Positions 15,155 to 22,798 of a DNA stretch of 37,521 nucleotides are shown here, piece after piece. The position numbers were made by a program, and so were the translations under genes. How positions within the stretch are numbered: the stretch's first letter is position 1; each line of letters starts with the position of its first letter. The stretch is taken from NCBI GenBank assembly GCA_019120545.1, contig DWUX01000005.1:1-37521 (forward strand), read 5' to 3'. The DNA comes from Candidatus Blautia stercoripullorum (GTDB lineage Bacteria; Bacillota; Clostridia; Lachnospirales; Lachnospiraceae). A model generated the notes under the pieces. It was not told the DNA's origin and searched no databases. It saw only the letters and a program-made list of their open reading frames with translations.

Positions 15155-17491
15155 TTACCCCAGCCACAGGATCCTGACCTCTGGACTGCCTGGGTTCCAT
15201 GTGCTGGAAAGCATTGGTTCCATTGCCTCTTCATAGGTAAGTCCGTCTTCCTCGGCAAGTATCTCAGCGATCCCTGCGTATTCTGCATTAGGCAGCATTC
15301 CTGCAGTATAATATCTATAGGGATAGACAGAACCGTCTCCTGTATCCCATCCGTCTTCCGTCCACTGAGGCTCCAGCCATTTTCCATTATTCTCCATTGC
15401 TCCGGTCTTTTCCCAAAGACTCTGAAAATCTTCGGCATTTTTCATGTTTTCTTTAATACCATAGATTTCTGTTCGATCTTCGGCCGTCTCAAGGTCCATT
15501 TTCCAGCGGTACGTTTCCTTTCCGTTTTCTGCCGGATGGTTCCATTCAATCTGGCCGGCATTCTCAATAAGAGCCAGAAGAAGAATTGCTTTTTTCTCCA
15601 TCTTCAGGTTCCATCTGGCCGTATCTTCCGGTTCATCCTGGAAAATCAAAGTAAGGGTATAAGGCTTTGCGTCTGTCTGTAGTTCTATTGAAAAATCCCC
15701 CAATTCTTCCATACGGAGAACATTCAAAAGTTTCATAACTCCAGGGGCGTCCCCGATATAAGAAATTTTGCTTGCAAAAATCTTCCGCGTTTCCAGAGAA
15801 ATCCGGCACTCTTCTTCCAGCTCTGCCACAGATTTTTCAGAAACTGCCATACGGTAAAGAAGTTCCTGGCTGTTAGCCTTTTCTTTTTTTCTATTCCAAT
15901 AAAATCCGTTTCCCGGGTCATCAAGATCCTCACAGGAAAAAGAATACAGTCCTCCGCTCCCATCGTTATTACCGTATCCCACATGATATGCCGCCAGCAC
16001 CAGATCCTGCTCTGGCAGAAGTTCCTGAAATTTTTCATATTCCTCTACACGGAAATTGGCTCCTAAGCCTCCGCAGCTATAGGAATCTCCTGTCATCTGA
16101 TAGGTATCTGAAATCTTCTTTCTCTCTCCTCCGCTCTCTCCCTCAAAATACAGATCTGATGACATCTCCCACCTATTTTCTTTTGAGAAATCATAAGTCC
16201 ACTCTGCTGTGAAACGGCCTGTGTCCGGAAACTCATCCTCCCGGTCGCCGACCCTTCGCACATCCAACAGTTCATAGTCTTCCAGTTCTCCTTCCCTCCA
16301 TAATTCACGGTAAAAGGCAACGGTCTTCGTACCAGGATCCAAAATATAACCCATCCCTTGTGACTGGCTGGAAAAATTTCCCTCCTTTGTTCCATATTGA
16401 AGGAACCCTCTGTACCGCAGGCCCGGGGTGCCCCCTAGTCCATTGGTCACTAAAACGGCTACTGCTGCAATACAGATCCCCGCTGCCACGATGCCCGCCC
16501 AAGGTTTCTTTTTCTGAAAGCGGAGAACGTTCTTTATCCTTTTGCCCACTGAAGATTCTCCAAAAGCCAGTGTTCCCGGCAGTTTACGTTTCTCAACAGA
16601 AAAACTGAGGAGACATTCTCCATAGTCGGCTTTCCCTCTGTCTCCCAACTTTTTCATAACCGCCTCATCACAGCTCATTTCCATATCTTCCGTCATAAAA
16701 TAAAAGGCAGCCCAGACCAGGGGATGAAACCAGTATACCGCCAGAAGAAGGACCGCCAAAACCTTTACCACATGATCGCCCCGATGGATATGATAACGTT
16801 CATGGAGAAGGACCATTTCTCGCTGTGGCTGTGTAAGCCGGAAAGGCAGATAGATCCGGGGCCTGAAAATTCCCATAACAAAAGGGGTGTCCCCGCCGTC
16901 CCATTCATAAACATTTATCTCTGTATTGATAGCCTGTCTGACAGATTTTTTAATTTTTATCCAGCAGAAAAGATGATAAAAAAGGGAAAGAAACATCCCT
17001 GAAATCCAGATCAGAGAAAGCCCGGACAGCCATAAATTCTCCCGGGTGTATTCCTGCACTTCCTGTCCGCCGGAATTTTCTCTTTCCGTATCTGCCGAAG
17101 CACCTGTATTTTGCCGGCTCTCCTGTCCGGTTTTCTCCATACTTTCCCCCTGATCTTCTGGATATACAGAGTTCTCTTCCCTGGGTTCCGAAACCCTTTG
17201 AACATCGGATGCAGTCTCAGCCGCCTGACCATTCCCCTCAGGCACGTACCAGGTTAATGTCTGCCCCTTCATATCTGCAGATCTGAATATCTCCAGATTA
17301 AACAGACTGATCCCGCTGTAAGGCGCCCAGGGACAGAGCAGCCGGAAAGCTGCGGCCAGCCACAGGGCATACAGATATTTCCGGGGTGCTTTCTTCAGCA
17401 GAATACGCAGAGCCAGAATTGCCAGGATCGTGATTCCGCCGGTAACCGACATATTCAGAACCGCTGTAAATAAATCTCTTATCCATCCCAT
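15155..17491 (-). CDS. BlaR1/MecR1-type M56 sensor peptidase with C-terminal DUF4825-like domain
   Basis: 778 residues from ATG 17491, chosen because AGGGAGGGG lies 5-7 bp upstream; an in-frame GTG at 17497 would overlap the repressor stop codon. Transmembrane helices lie near residues 10-32, 42-55, 155-180, 245-265 and 333-350. The zinc-peptidase motif HERYH is at ~230-234 with downstream Glu in DMEMSCDEAV (~271), as in BlaR1 peptidases that cleave BlaI. The extracellular C-terminus (~350-778) is not a penicillin-binding domain: it lacks recognisable SxxK/KTG architecture. A stretch at ~590-660 (KISYIGDAPGVMKLLNVL, ELQTDAKPYTLTLIF) looks like DUF4825. So the inducer is probably not classical beta-lactam acylation (inference). 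It is co-transcribed with the BlaI-type repressor. Confidence 0.88.
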   Translation of the reverse strand: MGWIRDLFTAVLNMSVTGGITILAILALRILLKKAPRKYLYALWLAAAFRLLCPWAPYSGISLFNLEIFRSADMKGQTLTWYVPEGNGQAAETASDVQRVSEPREENSVYPEDQGESMEKTGQESRQNTGASADTERENSGGQEVQEYTRENLWLSGLSLIWISGMFLSLFYHLFCWIKIKKSVRQAINTEINVYEWDGGDTPFVMGIFRPRIYLPFRLTQPQREMVLLHERYHIHRGDHVVKVLAVLLLAVYWFHPLVWAAFYFMTEDMEMSCDEAVMKKLGDRGKADYGECLLSFSVEKRKLPGTLAFGESSVGKRIKNVLRFQKKKPWAGIVAAGICIAAVAVLVTNGLGGTPGLRYRGFLQYGTKEGNFSSQSQGMGYILDPGTKTVAFYRELWREGELEDYELLDVRRVGDREDEFPDTGRFTAEWTYDFSKENRWEMSSDLYFEGESGGERKKISDTYQMTGDSYSCGGLGANFRVEEYEKFQELLPEQDLVLAAYHVGYGNNDGSGGLYSFSCEDLDDPGNGFYWNRKKEKANSQELLYRMAVSEKSVAELEEECRISLETRKIFASKISYIGDAPGVMKLLNVLRMEELGDFSIELQTDAKPYTLTLIFQDEPEDTARWNLKMEKKAILLLALIENAGQIEWNHPAENGKETYRWKMDLETAEDRTEIYGIKENMKNAEDFQSLWEKTGAMENNGKWLEPQWTEDGWDTGDGSVYPYRYYTAGMLPNAEYAGIAEILAEEDGLTYEEAMEPMLSSTWNPGSPEVRILWLG

Positions 17492-17493
17492 AG

Positions 17494-17856
17494 TCACCCC
17501 TCCCTGTGAGCGTCGATCAGCCTTTTCAGTTTTTCCGCCTCCTCTTCCGAAATCTTCTTATCCCCTAAGAATGCGGCTAAAAACTTTGGAAGAGAACCGC
17601 CGAACGTACGCCTTACAAAATAATCCGATTCTACTGCCTGACATTCATCTTTTGACACAAGAGGTGTGACTACTGAATCTTTATTCTCCAGAAAGCCTCC
17701 CTCTGCGAGCTTCCGGATCACAGTATAAGTAGTGGATTTTTTCCAGTCAAAACGCTCCTTTGCAAGGCGCACCAGTTCTCCGGAACGTACAGGCGCAGTC
17801 TCCCAGACAAGGAGCATGAAACGGTATTCACTGTCACACAGCCTGAAATCTTTCAT
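17494..17856 (-). CDS. blaI: BlaI/MecI/CopY-family transcriptional repressor
   Basis: 120 residues from ATG 17856 (GGAG 8 bp upstream; an in-frame GTG at 17865 is closer to the Shine-Dalgarno and less likely). Winged helix at ~1-70: LCDSEYRFMLLVWETAPVRS, KSTTYTVIRKLAEGG; then the dimerisation tail with the family's FLGDKKISEEEAEKLKRLI. The stop lies 2 bp before the M56 peptidase start, the standard blaI-blaR1 arrangement. It represses its own operon; cleavage by the M56 partner relieves repression in known systems. Two palindromic operators lie directly upstream. No beta-lactamase gene is in the window, so the wider regulon is unknown. The symbol is by family. Confidence 0.88.
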   Translation of the reverse strand: MKDFRLCDSEYRFMLLVWETAPVRSGELVRLAKERFDWKKSTTYTVIRKLAEGGFLENKDSVVTPLVSKDECQAVESDYFVRRTFGGSLPKFLAAFLGDKKISEEEAEKLKRLIDAHREG

Positions 17857-17880
17857 AGAAGCCACTCCTTTCGCGGAATT

Positions 17881-17898
17881 GGTTTATTATTATAAACC
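17881..17898. promoter_or_regulatory. Operator 1 of the BlaI-type operon
   Basis: GGTTTATTATTATAAACC: 7-bp arms GGTTTAT/ATAAACC around TATT. It lies 25 bp upstream of the repressor start codon and is similar in core to operator 2. Confidence 0.6.
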
Positions 17899-17907
17899 TT
17901 TTTCTTT

Positions 17908-17925
17908 AGTCTATAATAATAGACC
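17908..17925. promoter_or_regulatory. Operator 2 of the BlaI-type operon
   Basis: AGTCTATAATAATAGACC: 6-bp arms GTCTAT/ATAGAC around AATA. Its centre is 27 bp from that of operator 1. Read on the minus strand the two sites share an (A/T)-rich TATTATTATA core, as expected for two BlaI dimers flanking one promoter. Confidence 0.6.
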
Positions 17926-17941
17926 ATCTTTGTCAATCCGT

Positions 17942-17970
17942 TTGTGTTCCTTTTTTCTTTATGTTATCAT
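17942..17970 (+). promoter_or_regulatory. Putative promoter of the J-domain gene
   Basis: TTGTGT (17942-17947), 17-bp spacer, TATCAT (17965-17970), 50 bp before the start codon. Confidence 0.4.
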
Positions 17971-18019
17971 AGGACATACACAAAGCATTGTAAACCAAAG
18001 GAAAGGAGAGGCAAAGTCC

Positions 18020-18973
18020 ATGACCCCAGCAGAGGCAGGGAAAATCCTGGGTATTTCCCCAAAGGCAGATATCGAACAGGTAAAAAAGCAATACCGCAGA
18101 CTTATGCTTCAGGTTCATCCGGATGTATCCGGCCCGTCAAAGGCCAGGTACCAGTACAGCGCCCAGGAGATTAATCTGGCCTATGGAGTTCTAAAGAAGA
18201 GACTCACAGAATCAGAAGGCCTCTCTTTTTCCGGGAAAGGGGAAAACAGCCGGAAGAATACCTTTCACTGGGACGCTCCTGTCAATGATCAGGCGTGGAA
18301 AGAGCGGGATGTACTCCACTATGCAGAAGATTATGAGGGAAATATCCTGGGAAATTTTACCATTGCTCGGGGAAAGTACCTGTGGACTACAGAAGAAGAT
18401 TTTCCTCTGTTTCTCCTGAGCATTTACCGCTGCGGACAGGAACTTCTGGATGAAGTGGATGCCTCCCTTCAGCGAAAGGAGGATCCTTCTCTCCGCCGGA
18501 GGATCCATCCTCAGCTTACTTATCTTCTGGCTCAGCAGTTTATGGACAGCACTGCTCTTTTAAAAGAACTGGCAAAGAAGACAGCTCCCGCAGAAGAGGG
18601 AAAGGAAATTTATTACCTGCCTGCCATGTTGGAAATTTCCGGCAGTTTTTCAGATCTTAAAGAGGGAGAATCTCTTTCTCCTTCCAGGCTGAAAGACCAT
18701 CGGCTGTATCTGAAAAACAATGCCGGACGGGAACTGGGCTATCTCTCTTTTCCTGACGACCGGTTCTACTATATTGTGATTCCTCTTTTTGAGCAGCGAA
18801 GAGTCCTTGTCAAAATCAAAGCGTCCAAGAAACCGGCCTCCTCCAAAAAGGGGAAAACTTCCAGGTATCACAGCCTTCATCTGTGGCTGAAGCTTGCTCC
18901 TCAGGCAAAAAAACAGCCGCCGGAAAATCTGAATCTTCAGATCCGGCAGCTGCTGGAAATTTACTGCAGATGA
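18020..18973 (+). CDS. J-domain (DnaJ-like) protein
   Basis: 317 residues from ATG 18020, preceded by AAAGGAGAGG at 8 bp spacing; the longer open frame starting far upstream runs through the BlaI operators and is not coding. Residues ~1-60 are a J domain (AGKILGISPKADIEQVKKQY), with the HPD motif at 33-35 that stimulates Hsp70 ATPase. There is no Gly/Phe region, zinc-finger or DnaJ C-terminal domain, so it is not the housekeeping DnaJ. The remaining ~250 residues are not recognised; they are rich in Lys/Ser and basic near the end, with no membrane segment. The client or partner is unknown. It converges with iolI, with only 2 bp between the stop codons. Confidence 0.75.
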   Translation: MTPAEAGKILGISPKADIEQVKKQYRRLMLQVHPDVSGPSKARYQYSAQEINLAYGVLKKRLTESEGLSFSGKGENSRKNTFHWDAPVNDQAWKERDVLHYAEDYEGNILGNFTIARGKYLWTTEEDFPLFLLSIYRCGQELLDEVDASLQRKEDPSLRRRIHPQLTYLLAQQFMDSTALLKELAKKTAPAEEGKEIYYLPAMLEISGSFSDLKEGESLSPSRLKDHRLYLKNNAGRELGYLSFPDDRFYYIVIPLFEQRRVLVKIKASKKPASSKKGKTSRYHSLHLWLKLAPQAKKQPPENLNLQIRQLLEIYCR

Positions 18974-18975
18974 TT

Positions 18976-19809
18976 TCATCCAAAGTATTTCGCCACAAAA
19001 TCTTTCGTTACCTGGGCAGCTTTCTTTATATTTTCTTCATGAGACATGGCATAGTATTCTGGACGGAATTCCTCAATGGTACAGACTCCGTCAAATCCTA
19101 TTTTCCTCAAAGCGCCGGCAATCCCCTGATGGTCGATCACTCCCTCTTCCGGCCACAGCCTTTTATCGTCTCCGCAGGAGCCCAAAGGCAGATCTTCACA
19201 GTCGTTCAAATGATAGGCAAAAATTTTCTTTCCGTCAGCGGCCTGCAGATCTTCCAGCCTGGAACACATTTCATGAAAATGAAAGGTGTCCAGGGTGATT
19301 CCTACATTGTCCCTGTCCACTTCTTTCACAATATCATAAGCAGTGCCGAACTGATTGATAGAACAGTCCGGAGAGCCGCAGAATTCCAGAGAAATTCTCA
19401 TATCTGACCCTACCATGTCAGAAAGATGCCGCAGCTGTTTCACTGCTTCTTTACGGATTTCTCCCACTGTCTTATCCTTTATTCCGCAGGAAGGCACTGT
19501 GATCAGCATTTTCATGCCGATTTTTTTAGAAACATTCAGAATAAACTCTGTTTCTGCGTCTATCTCTCTCCTGCCTTCTTCATCTCTTTGATTAAAGTAC
19601 AGCAAAGTATTGTAAGCCCAGGGCTTTAGATGGTGGGCTGCAAACCATTCTGCCAGTTCCTCAAGAGTATGCTCTTTTAAATATTCTTTCAGGCAGTCAA
19701 AACGGATCTCAATATAATCAAACCCATATTTTTCACACATTTCCAGATCTGCCATCAAAGACTGGCCTTTGCATTCCAGAGCAGTAGCTTCATTAAATCC
19801 GATCTTCAT
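18976..19809 (-). CDS. iolI: 2-keto-myo-inositol isomerase (IolI-like)
   Basis: 277 residues, essentially the length of Bacillus IolI (about 278). The sequence follows that protein closely from memory: N-terminal FNEATALEC, LEMCEKYGFDYIEIR, HHLKPWAYNTLLYFNQRDEE, GITLDTFHFHEMCSRLEDLQ, ADGKKIFAYHLNDCEDLPLG and EEFRPEYYAMSHEE. TIM-barrel (xylose-isomerase/AP endonuclease 2) fold with metal ligands expected at Glu142-region (SLEFCG), Asp and His of LDTFHFH, and Glu of TIEEFRPEY. Known role: interconversion of 2-keto-myo-inositol and 1-keto-D-chiro-inositol. It is monocistronic here and 9 kb from the main iol operon. AGGAGG precedes the ATG. Confidence 0.85.
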   Translation of the reverse strand: MKIGFNEATALECKGQSLMADLEMCEKYGFDYIEIRFDCLKEYLKEHTLEELAEWFAAHHLKPWAYNTLLYFNQRDEEGRREIDAETEFILNVSKKIGMKMLITVPSCGIKDKTVGEIRKEAVKQLRHLSDMVGSDMRISLEFCGSPDCSINQFGTAYDIVKEVDRDNVGITLDTFHFHEMCSRLEDLQAADGKKIFAYHLNDCEDLPLGSCGDDKRLWPEEGVIDHQGIAGALRKIGFDGVCTIEEFRPEYYAMSHEENIKKAAQVTKDFVAKYFG

Positions 19810-19851
19810 ATCCTTTTCCTCCTAAATCTTCAGGTTTTTCTGTATGCCATA

Positions 19852-19880
19852 ATTTTACTATCACATGGATGCGTGTACAA
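19852..19880 (-). promoter_or_regulatory. Promoter of iolI
   Basis: On the minus strand TTGTAC (19875-19880), 17-bp spacer, TAAAAT (19852-19857), about 43 bp before the start codon. The ACGCA motif seen repeatedly at the iol operon promoter also occurs once here in the form TACACGCA, at the edge of the -35 box. Confidence 0.5.
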
Positions 19881-19934
19881 TTATAATTATTTAAAAAAAT
19901 TTTTTCTCGTTCTAGTCTTAACAGGAAACAATAC

Positions 19935-20918
19935 TTACTGCTCACTATCTTCGCATTTATCTAAATATCTTCCCACGATCTCCAGTTCGTCCATATAAAT
20001 GCAGTGTTTCATGCTGCCATGCTCTACCCTGCGGCAGCATTCCTGAAAATCCATCCACTTTACAGCCTCTACCTCTGACTCCTGAAGGACCAGTTTCTTC
20101 TCATCCACCGGTTTGTCATAGACATAGACTGCGCTGATCTCATAATCCCGGAAAGGTTTTCCGTAAAACACATCTTCAAAGTATGCCTTCCGCATTCCTG
20201 CCAGGTGAAGGTCTTTCTCTTCTGCCCGGATCCCCAGCTCTTCTCCAAGCTCCCTGAGGGCTGCCGGAAGGTAGGTATCTCCGGCAGATACATGGCCTGC
20301 AGAAGAAATATCATAACAGCCGGGGTTAGAGTCCTTAAAAAGACTTCTCTTCTGAAGAAGCAGATCCCATCCGCTGCTGTGATTTCTCCGGACGATCCAG
20401 ATATGGGAAGTAGGATGAAGACTGCCGTCCAGATGAGCCACACCCCTGTCCCGGACAATGCCCGCCGGACTTCCGTCTTCCTTTAAAATGTCGAAAAGCT
20501 CCAGAGGCTTACCATTTACAGAGGCAGATCTGAGGATATTTCGTCTGTCAAAGGTCACCTTTAAAGAAAAGAATGGTCTCTCTTCCATCATAAGCCGAAA
20601 ACAGATCTTCTCTTCCTCCCCGGTCAGATTCTGTAAAATCTCATCACATTTCGGCCAGCAGACAGTATCTGTCTCTTCTTTCCTGCCCTCCGGAAGAGTC
20701 CGCCGGGCACTGAATAAAAGCATATATTCTGTAGGCTTCTCCTCTCTGACCAAAGTCAGGATTCCCCTGGTCTTCCAGGAGAATGGAGCAGAATTTTCAC
20801 CGCCGAATGTCCTTGCCAGGCATTCTTCCGGACTTTCTCCCTCTTTCATGGTTTCTTTTAGAATCTGATACTTTTCCTTCTGTTCCAGAACGCAGAAAAC
20901 TTCCAGCTTTTCCGGCAT
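19935..20918 (-). CDS. Nudix hydrolase with degenerate N-terminal Nudix-like half
   Basis: 327 residues from ATG 20918 (GAGGTG 8 bp upstream; an ATG six codons earlier lacks a good site). The C-terminal half (~150-325) is a Nudix domain of the YfcD/isopentenyl-isomerase-like type: SHIWIVRRN, LLLQKRS, then the Nudix box at ~208-230 ending RELGEELGI, with Asp instead of Glu at the first acidic position. The N-terminal half (~1-140) resembles the end of clostridial 8-oxo-dGTPase-like proteins (YMLLFSARR, CWPKCDEILQNL, RPFFSLKVTFD) but has no Nudix box. Likely a pyrophosphohydrolase of a nucleoside-diphosphate-linked compound; substrate unknown. It is upstream of iolI on the same strand, separated by an iolI promoter. 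Confidence 0.75.
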   Translation of the reverse strand: MPEKLEVFCVLEQKEKYQILKETMKEGESPEECLARTFGGENSAPFSWKTRGILTLVREEKPTEYMLLFSARRTLPEGRKEETDTVCWPKCDEILQNLTGEEEKICFRLMMEERPFFSLKVTFDRRNILRSASVNGKPLELFDILKEDGSPAGIVRDRGVAHLDGSLHPTSHIWIVRRNHSSGWDLLLQKRSLFKDSNPGCYDISSAGHVSAGDTYLPAALRELGEELGIRAEEKDLHLAGMRKAYFEDVFYGKPFRDYEISAVYVYDKPVDEKKLVLQESEVEAVKWMDFQECCRRVEHGSMKHCIYMDELEIVGRYLDKCEDSEQ

Positions 20919-20995
20919 TTTATACACCTCATTCATTATTTTCTCTTTCTTAGTTTATCAGATGAACAGGAAAATGCAATTTTTTTCTCTTTTCG

Positions 20996-21012
20996 TAGAC
21001 ATGATATGTCTA
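20996..21012. promoter_or_regulatory. 17-bp palindrome upstream of the HipA-like module
   Basis: TAGACAT-GAT-ATGTCTA, perfect 7-bp arms, ending 9 bp before the -35 box of the module promoter. A likely operator. Confidence 0.5.
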
Positions 21013-21021
21013 TAGATTCTC

Positions 21022-21050
21022 TTGATTTCATTTCGTTATACCAATATAAT
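21022..21050 (+). promoter_or_regulatory. Promoter of the HipA-like module
   Basis: TTGATT (21022-21027), 17-bp spacer, perfect TATAAT (21045-21050), then AGAAGAGGTG and the first start codon. Confidence 0.6.
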
Positions 21051-21066
21051 AGAAGAGGTGATGAAT

Positions 21067-21327
21067 ATGAAAAAAAAAGTACTATCCACAGAAGAACTCC
21101 GGGAAAATTCTTACGAATACGGACTTCCGGAATACCTGCAACAAGATCTGGATGCTTTCAAAGAAGGGTTAAAAAACAGTTCTTCTCTCATGGATTGTTT
21201 GTGGGGAGAATTATATAGCAGTATCAACATAGCGGAAATCAATGAGGGAGCGATCACGCCGGAACACGCAGATTATCTCAGGCAAAAATTTTTGTGGGGA
21301 GGTAAGTCAAAAAATGAAAAACATTGA
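21067..21327 (+). CDS. Small partner protein of HipA-like kinase
   Basis: 86 residues from ATG 21067 (AGAGG about 9 bp upstream; an in-frame ATG at 21061 is too close). Acidic in the middle (YLQQDLDAFKEGL, MDCLWGELYSSINIAEI, ITPEHADYLRQKF). No helix-turn-helix is obvious, so it does not look like HipB. Its end overlaps the kinase gene by 14 bp, which implies translational coupling. I recall similar small proteins beside CtkA/HipA-like kinases in Firmicutes, but cannot name the family. Function as an antitoxin or kinase modulator is inferred from position only. The pair is AT-richer than its surroundings, consistent with acquisition by transfer. Confidence 0.65.
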   Translation: MKKKVLSTEELRENSYEYGLPEYLQQDLDAFKEGLKNSSSLMDCLWGELYSSINIAEINEGAITPEHADYLRQKFLWGGKSKNEKH

Positions 21328-22246
21328 CTTTACAAGCTGCAGACGTATTTGGGGCAAAGCCTACAATGGAGCAAACGGAAAGAAGATTGCAGTAGACTAT
21401 GAAGGTATAGTTTATATGCTCAAATTTCCGCCTTCCGCTGAAAATAAGCCAACAGATCTGTCCTACACAAATAGTTGTTTTAGTGAACATATTGCAAGTA
21501 GTATTTTCCGCATGCTTGGTATTCGGGCGCAAGAAACGATGCTTGGTACTTTCCAGGTATCTGGAAAGACAAAAGTGGTATGTGCCTGCAGAGATTTTAC
21601 CGCAGATGGGAAACTATTCTATGATTTTTGTTCTATAAAAAACACCATTCTGGATTCTGAACATGGAGGCACTGGAACCGAGCTGTCCGATATTATGGAA
21701 AGCATTGAAAAACAACAATTTGTCAATCCTGTGATTCTAAAGGAGCATTTCTGGAAGATGTTTGTGGTAGATGCCTTCCTTGGAAATTTTGATCGTCATA
21801 ATGGTAATTGGGGATTTTTATATGATCCTGATAGCCAAAAGGCTGAAATTGCTCCAATCTTCGATTGTGGCAGTTGCTTGCTTCCTCAGGCGGATGAAAA
21901 AGTAATGGAACGTATCCTGCATGATGAGAATGAATTAAATGCCCGAATTTTCCAATTTCCAACATCCGCAGTGAAGTTAGAAGGGAAAAAGATTCGTTAC
22001 TACGATTTTCTCATGTCCGGGCAGTCTGAAGACTGCAATGAGGCACTGATACAGATTGTTCCTAAAATCCACGTAGAAACAATCCAGAACTTTCTGGAAG
22101 AAGTTCCTTACCTTTCGGATCTGCAGCGAACCTTTTATCTGACCTACATCCAGGCAAGATTGGAAAAGCTCCTTCTGCCCGCTTATAAACAGGCAGTCAG
22201 CCAAAAGGATGATATGACTCTTAGTTCAAAAGAACCGATACAATAA
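21314..22246 (+). CDS. HipA/CtkA-like serine/threonine kinase
   Basis: 310 residues from ATG 21314, with GGGGAGG upstream. The longer open frame is rejected because it would overlap the small partner gene more and lacks a site. Kinase features: ATP-binding Lys36 in IVYMLKFPP, Glu58 in SEHIASSIF, catalytic Asp160 in DAFLGNFDRHNGNWGFLYD (loop Asn nearby) and metal-binding Asp184 in PIFDCGSCL. At ~310 residues it is shorter than HipA (440) and close to CtkA of Helicobacter (325), so it lacks the HipA N1 domain. Such kinases phosphorylate translation factors or other proteins and act as toxins or growth modulators. The target here is unknown. A terminator follows directly. Confidence 0.8.
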   Translation: MKNIDFTSCRRIWGKAYNGANGKKIAVDYEGIVYMLKFPPSAENKPTDLSYTNSCFSEHIASSIFRMLGIRAQETMLGTFQVSGKTKVVCACRDFTADGKLFYDFCSIKNTILDSEHGGTGTELSDIMESIEKQQFVNPVILKEHFWKMFVVDAFLGNFDRHNGNWGFLYDPDSQKAEIAPIFDCGSCLLPQADEKVMERILHDENELNARIFQFPTSAVKLEGKKIRYYDFLMSGQSEDCNEALIQIVPKIHVETIQNFLEEVPYLSDLQRTFYLTYIQARLEKLLLPAYKQAVSQKDDMTLSSKEPIQ

Positions 22247-22276
22247 GTAACTATAACCCGAGAATATTTTTCGATA

Positions 22277-22305
22277 AGGCTATCGCATTTGCGACAGCCT
22301 CTTTT
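22277..22305 (+). terminator. Terminator after the HipA-like module
   Basis: AGGCT-A-TCGC, loop ATTT, GCGA-C-AGCCT (one A/C mismatch), then CTTTTCTT. Confidence 0.65.
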
Positions 22306-22306
22306 C

Positions 22307-22335
22307 TTGACATAGGTGTAATGATAGTGTATAGT
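22307..22335 (+). promoter_or_regulatory. Promoter of the GntR-ABC operon
   Basis: Perfect TTGACA (22307-22312), 17-bp spacer, TATAGT (22330-22335). The -10 box overlaps a predicted operator. Confidence 0.7.
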
Positions 22336-22358
22336 GTATATATAATAACATCACACTA
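22332..22358. promoter_or_regulatory. Putative GntR operator
   Basis: TAGTGT (22332-22337) and ACACTA (22353-22358) form an inverted repeat with a 15-bp AT-rich centre overlapping the -10 box; an extra TAGTGT lies at 22325. The position suits autorepression by the YtrA-type regulator. Confidence 0.45.
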
Positions 22359-22422
22359 ATAACAACAATGACAACGCTGTGAAAACAGACTGTAACTACG
22401 AATACTGGAGGTGTATCCCACT

Positions 22423-22797
22423 TTGCATATACTCATATCAAACACTTCTGACAAGCCTCTGTATCAGCAGATCAAGGAGCAGATCAAGGACGCGATTTTA
22501 AGGGAGGAACTGACCGAAGGAGAGCTTCTTCCTTCTATCCGCTCTTTTGCCAATGATCTGAAAGTTAGTGTTCTGACCATACGGAGAGTCTATGAGGAAC
22601 TGGAGAAGGAAGGGTTTGTCGTCAGTCAGACAGGTATCGGCACCTTTGTATCTGCCGGCAATGCGGAACTGCTGAGAGACTCCAGGAGGAGGCTTGTAGA
22701 GCAGAAAATGCAGGACATGATAGAAACCGCCCGTTCCCTGGGGATCACAAAGGAAGAGCTAAATGAAATGATGGATATTCTGTATGAGGAGGAGTGA
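22423..22797 (+). CDS. GntR-family regulator, YtrA subfamily
   Basis: 124 residues from TTG 22423. This start is chosen because the N-terminus then reads MHILISNTSDKPLYQQIKEQ as in YtrA relatives and because GGAGGTG lies about 9 bp upstream; a GTG at 22411 sits inside that Shine-Dalgarno. Winged helix: ELLPSIRSFANDLKVSVLTI, RRVYEELEKEGFVVS. The short ~50-residue C-terminal dimerisation tail defines the YtrA group, whose members repress an adjacent ABC transporter operon. The ABC ATPase starts 1 bp after the stop codon. Confidence 0.88.
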   Translation: MHILISNTSDKPLYQQIKEQIKDAILREELTEGELLPSIRSFANDLKVSVLTIRRVYEELEKEGFVVSQTGIGTFVSAGNAELLRDSRRRLVEQKMQDMIETARSLGITKEELNEMMDILYEEE

Positions 22798-22798
22798 A

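Noticed and set aside
14932-15438. 168-codon minus-strand frame as an intact gene
   Set aside because: Its first two thirds are an out-of-frame shadow of the BlaR1-type gene; only the last 53 codons have their own start and plausible coding.
17732-18019. Upstream extension of the J-domain protein by 96 codons
   Set aside because: It would run through the BlaI-type gene and its operators; a strong ribosome binding site and a standard J-domain N-terminus fix the start at 18020.
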